From contig CAKTPI010000008.1 in assembly GCA_934591635.1 (NCBI GenBank), positions 1-64,000 on the forward strand: a stretch of 64,000 bases of DNA, in the 5' to 3' direction. Below the pieces are notes generated by a model that saw nothing but the letters and a program-made list of their open reading frames with translations, was not told the origin of the DNA and ran no database searches. The position numbers and the translations under genes are program-made. This stretch comes from an uncultured Oscillospiraceae bacterium (lineage in GTDB: Bacteria; Bacillota; Clostridia; Oscillospirales; Oscillospiraceae). Below, piece by piece: positions 63,536 through 64,000 of this stretch. Position 1 is the first letter of the stretch. Each line of letters begins with the position of its first letter.

Positions 63536-64000
63536 TCAGTTGATGCGAATCAGGGTGGTGATGATATTTGCGTTGGTGTAAATGATGAAGTCGCTGGCAG
63601 TGGATTGCGCAATAATCTGCCCATTGGAATCCGACAGGGAAGCCGTCAGGGTTACTCGATAGTTGGCGTAGGAGGCACCCAGTTTTTCCAGGTCATCGCC
63701 CGTGGTCACCGTCAGCGTCACGGGAATCTGAATGGGGATGCTCTTATTAAGCGTGAATTTACGCAAATCAAAGCTGGCAGATCTGCCGCTGACCTCCGCG
63801 AAGGAATGCTCCTGGCTGCCGGTATCATAGACTGTGGCACCGATCTTGGCGGAGAGGAGGGAGCCGGGGTTACTGACGGATACATATTTCCCGCTGTTGT
63901 CTTTGCACTCCAGCGTGATGGTGCATGTCAGCGTAGCCGCCTGGGCCGCCGCATTCAGAGCGCTCACATTGTACATGCCAATGGAGGAAATGACGTTGGT
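63536..64000 (-). CDS. Unrecognised protein, 5' partial
   Basis: The frame stays open to the window edge, so only the C-terminal 154 residues are visible. They are rich in Thr, Ser, Ala and beta-strand patterns (ATLTCTITLECKDNSGKYVSVS, IPIQIPVTLTVTTGD, NYRVTLTASLSDSNGQII) and end in NIITTLIRIN. This looks like an extracellular or structural beta-sandwich module, but no family is recognised and the signal peptide region is missing. Confidence 0.7.
   Translation of the reverse strand, partial: TNVISSIGMYNVSALNAAAQAATLTCTITLECKDNSGKYVSVSNPGSLLSAKIGATVYDTGSQEHSFAEVSGRSASFDLRKFTLNKSIPIQIPVTLTVTTGDDLEKLGASYANYRVTLTASLSDSNGQIIAQSTASDFIIYTNANIITTLIRIN

Overview
The window (about 58-60 % G+C by eye) comes from the chromosome of a low-profile Gram-positive anaerobe, most likely an Oscillospirales-type clostridium (gut Firmicutes). 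The reasons are the Firmicutes gene orders (miaB-mutS-mutL-miaA-hfq; sepF-divIVA; a T-box before ileS; rplI-dnaB; tilS-hpt-ftsH; the S10/spc/alpha ribosomal cluster with adk-map-KOW-infA), the regulators (BlaI/M56, RNase J, GdpP), the strong AGGAGG ribosome binding sites, the SigA-like promoters with 17-bp spacers, and clostridial families such as RNHCP, CD1871A and proteins built of C-x2-C ribbon repeats. No tRNA, rRNA, CRISPR array, insertion sequence or prophage was seen.

Layout. 1-0.9 kb: 3' end of a secreted-type protein with near-identical 117-bp tandem repeats. 1.2-9.1 kb: miaB-mutS-CPBP protease-mutL-miaA-hfq, for mismatch repair, tRNA A37 modification and an RNA chaperone. 9.2-11.9 kb: GNAT, yggS, sepF, divIVA (cell division). 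11.9-15.0 kb: T-box leader and ileS. 15.0-20.8 kb (minus strand): MgtC-like protein, Kef-type antiporter, Dus, RNase J, RNHCP protein. 21.1-28.8 kb: gdpP-rplI-dnaB-tilS-hpt-ftsH. 28.8-32.2 kb (minus): an M56 metalloprotease fused to four SH3-like repeats with its BlaI-type repressor, a cluster of palindromic repeats, and a hemolysin III-family protein. 32.4-34.3 kb: lysA and a CBS-pair protein. 34.4-38.1 kb (minus): MATE exporter, NudC-like Nudix enzyme and a secreted transglutaminase-fold protein. 38.2-41.2 kb: RNase P RNA (minus), divergent from murD-ispD-ispF. 41.3-43.3 kb (minus): a redox module made of a secreted chagasin-like/thioredoxin fusion, a 45-residue CXXC membrane peptide and a polyferredoxin membrane protein. 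43.3-43.9 kb: a tiny divergent locus with a ribbon-helix-helix protein and a possible hydrophobic peptide. 44.1-60.0 kb: S10, spc and alpha ribosomal operons with secY, adk, map, infA and rpoA. 60.2-64.0 kb: a paralogue of the first gene, a large cytosolic protein with glycosidase-like features, and a partial minus-strand protein.

Most of the window is conserved housekeeping DNA. The parts that deserve attention are the accessory insertions between these blocks: the chagasin-thioredoxin/CXXC/polyferredoxin operon, the M56-SH3 fusion, the RHH/hydrophobic peptide locus, the ribbon-repeat paralogues that bracket the window, the palindrome cluster at 31.2-31.5 kb, and several structured leaders (ileS T-box, RNase J leader, RNHCP leader). 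Starts were moved from the longest open frame to the codon with a ribosome binding site wherever the sequence showed one.
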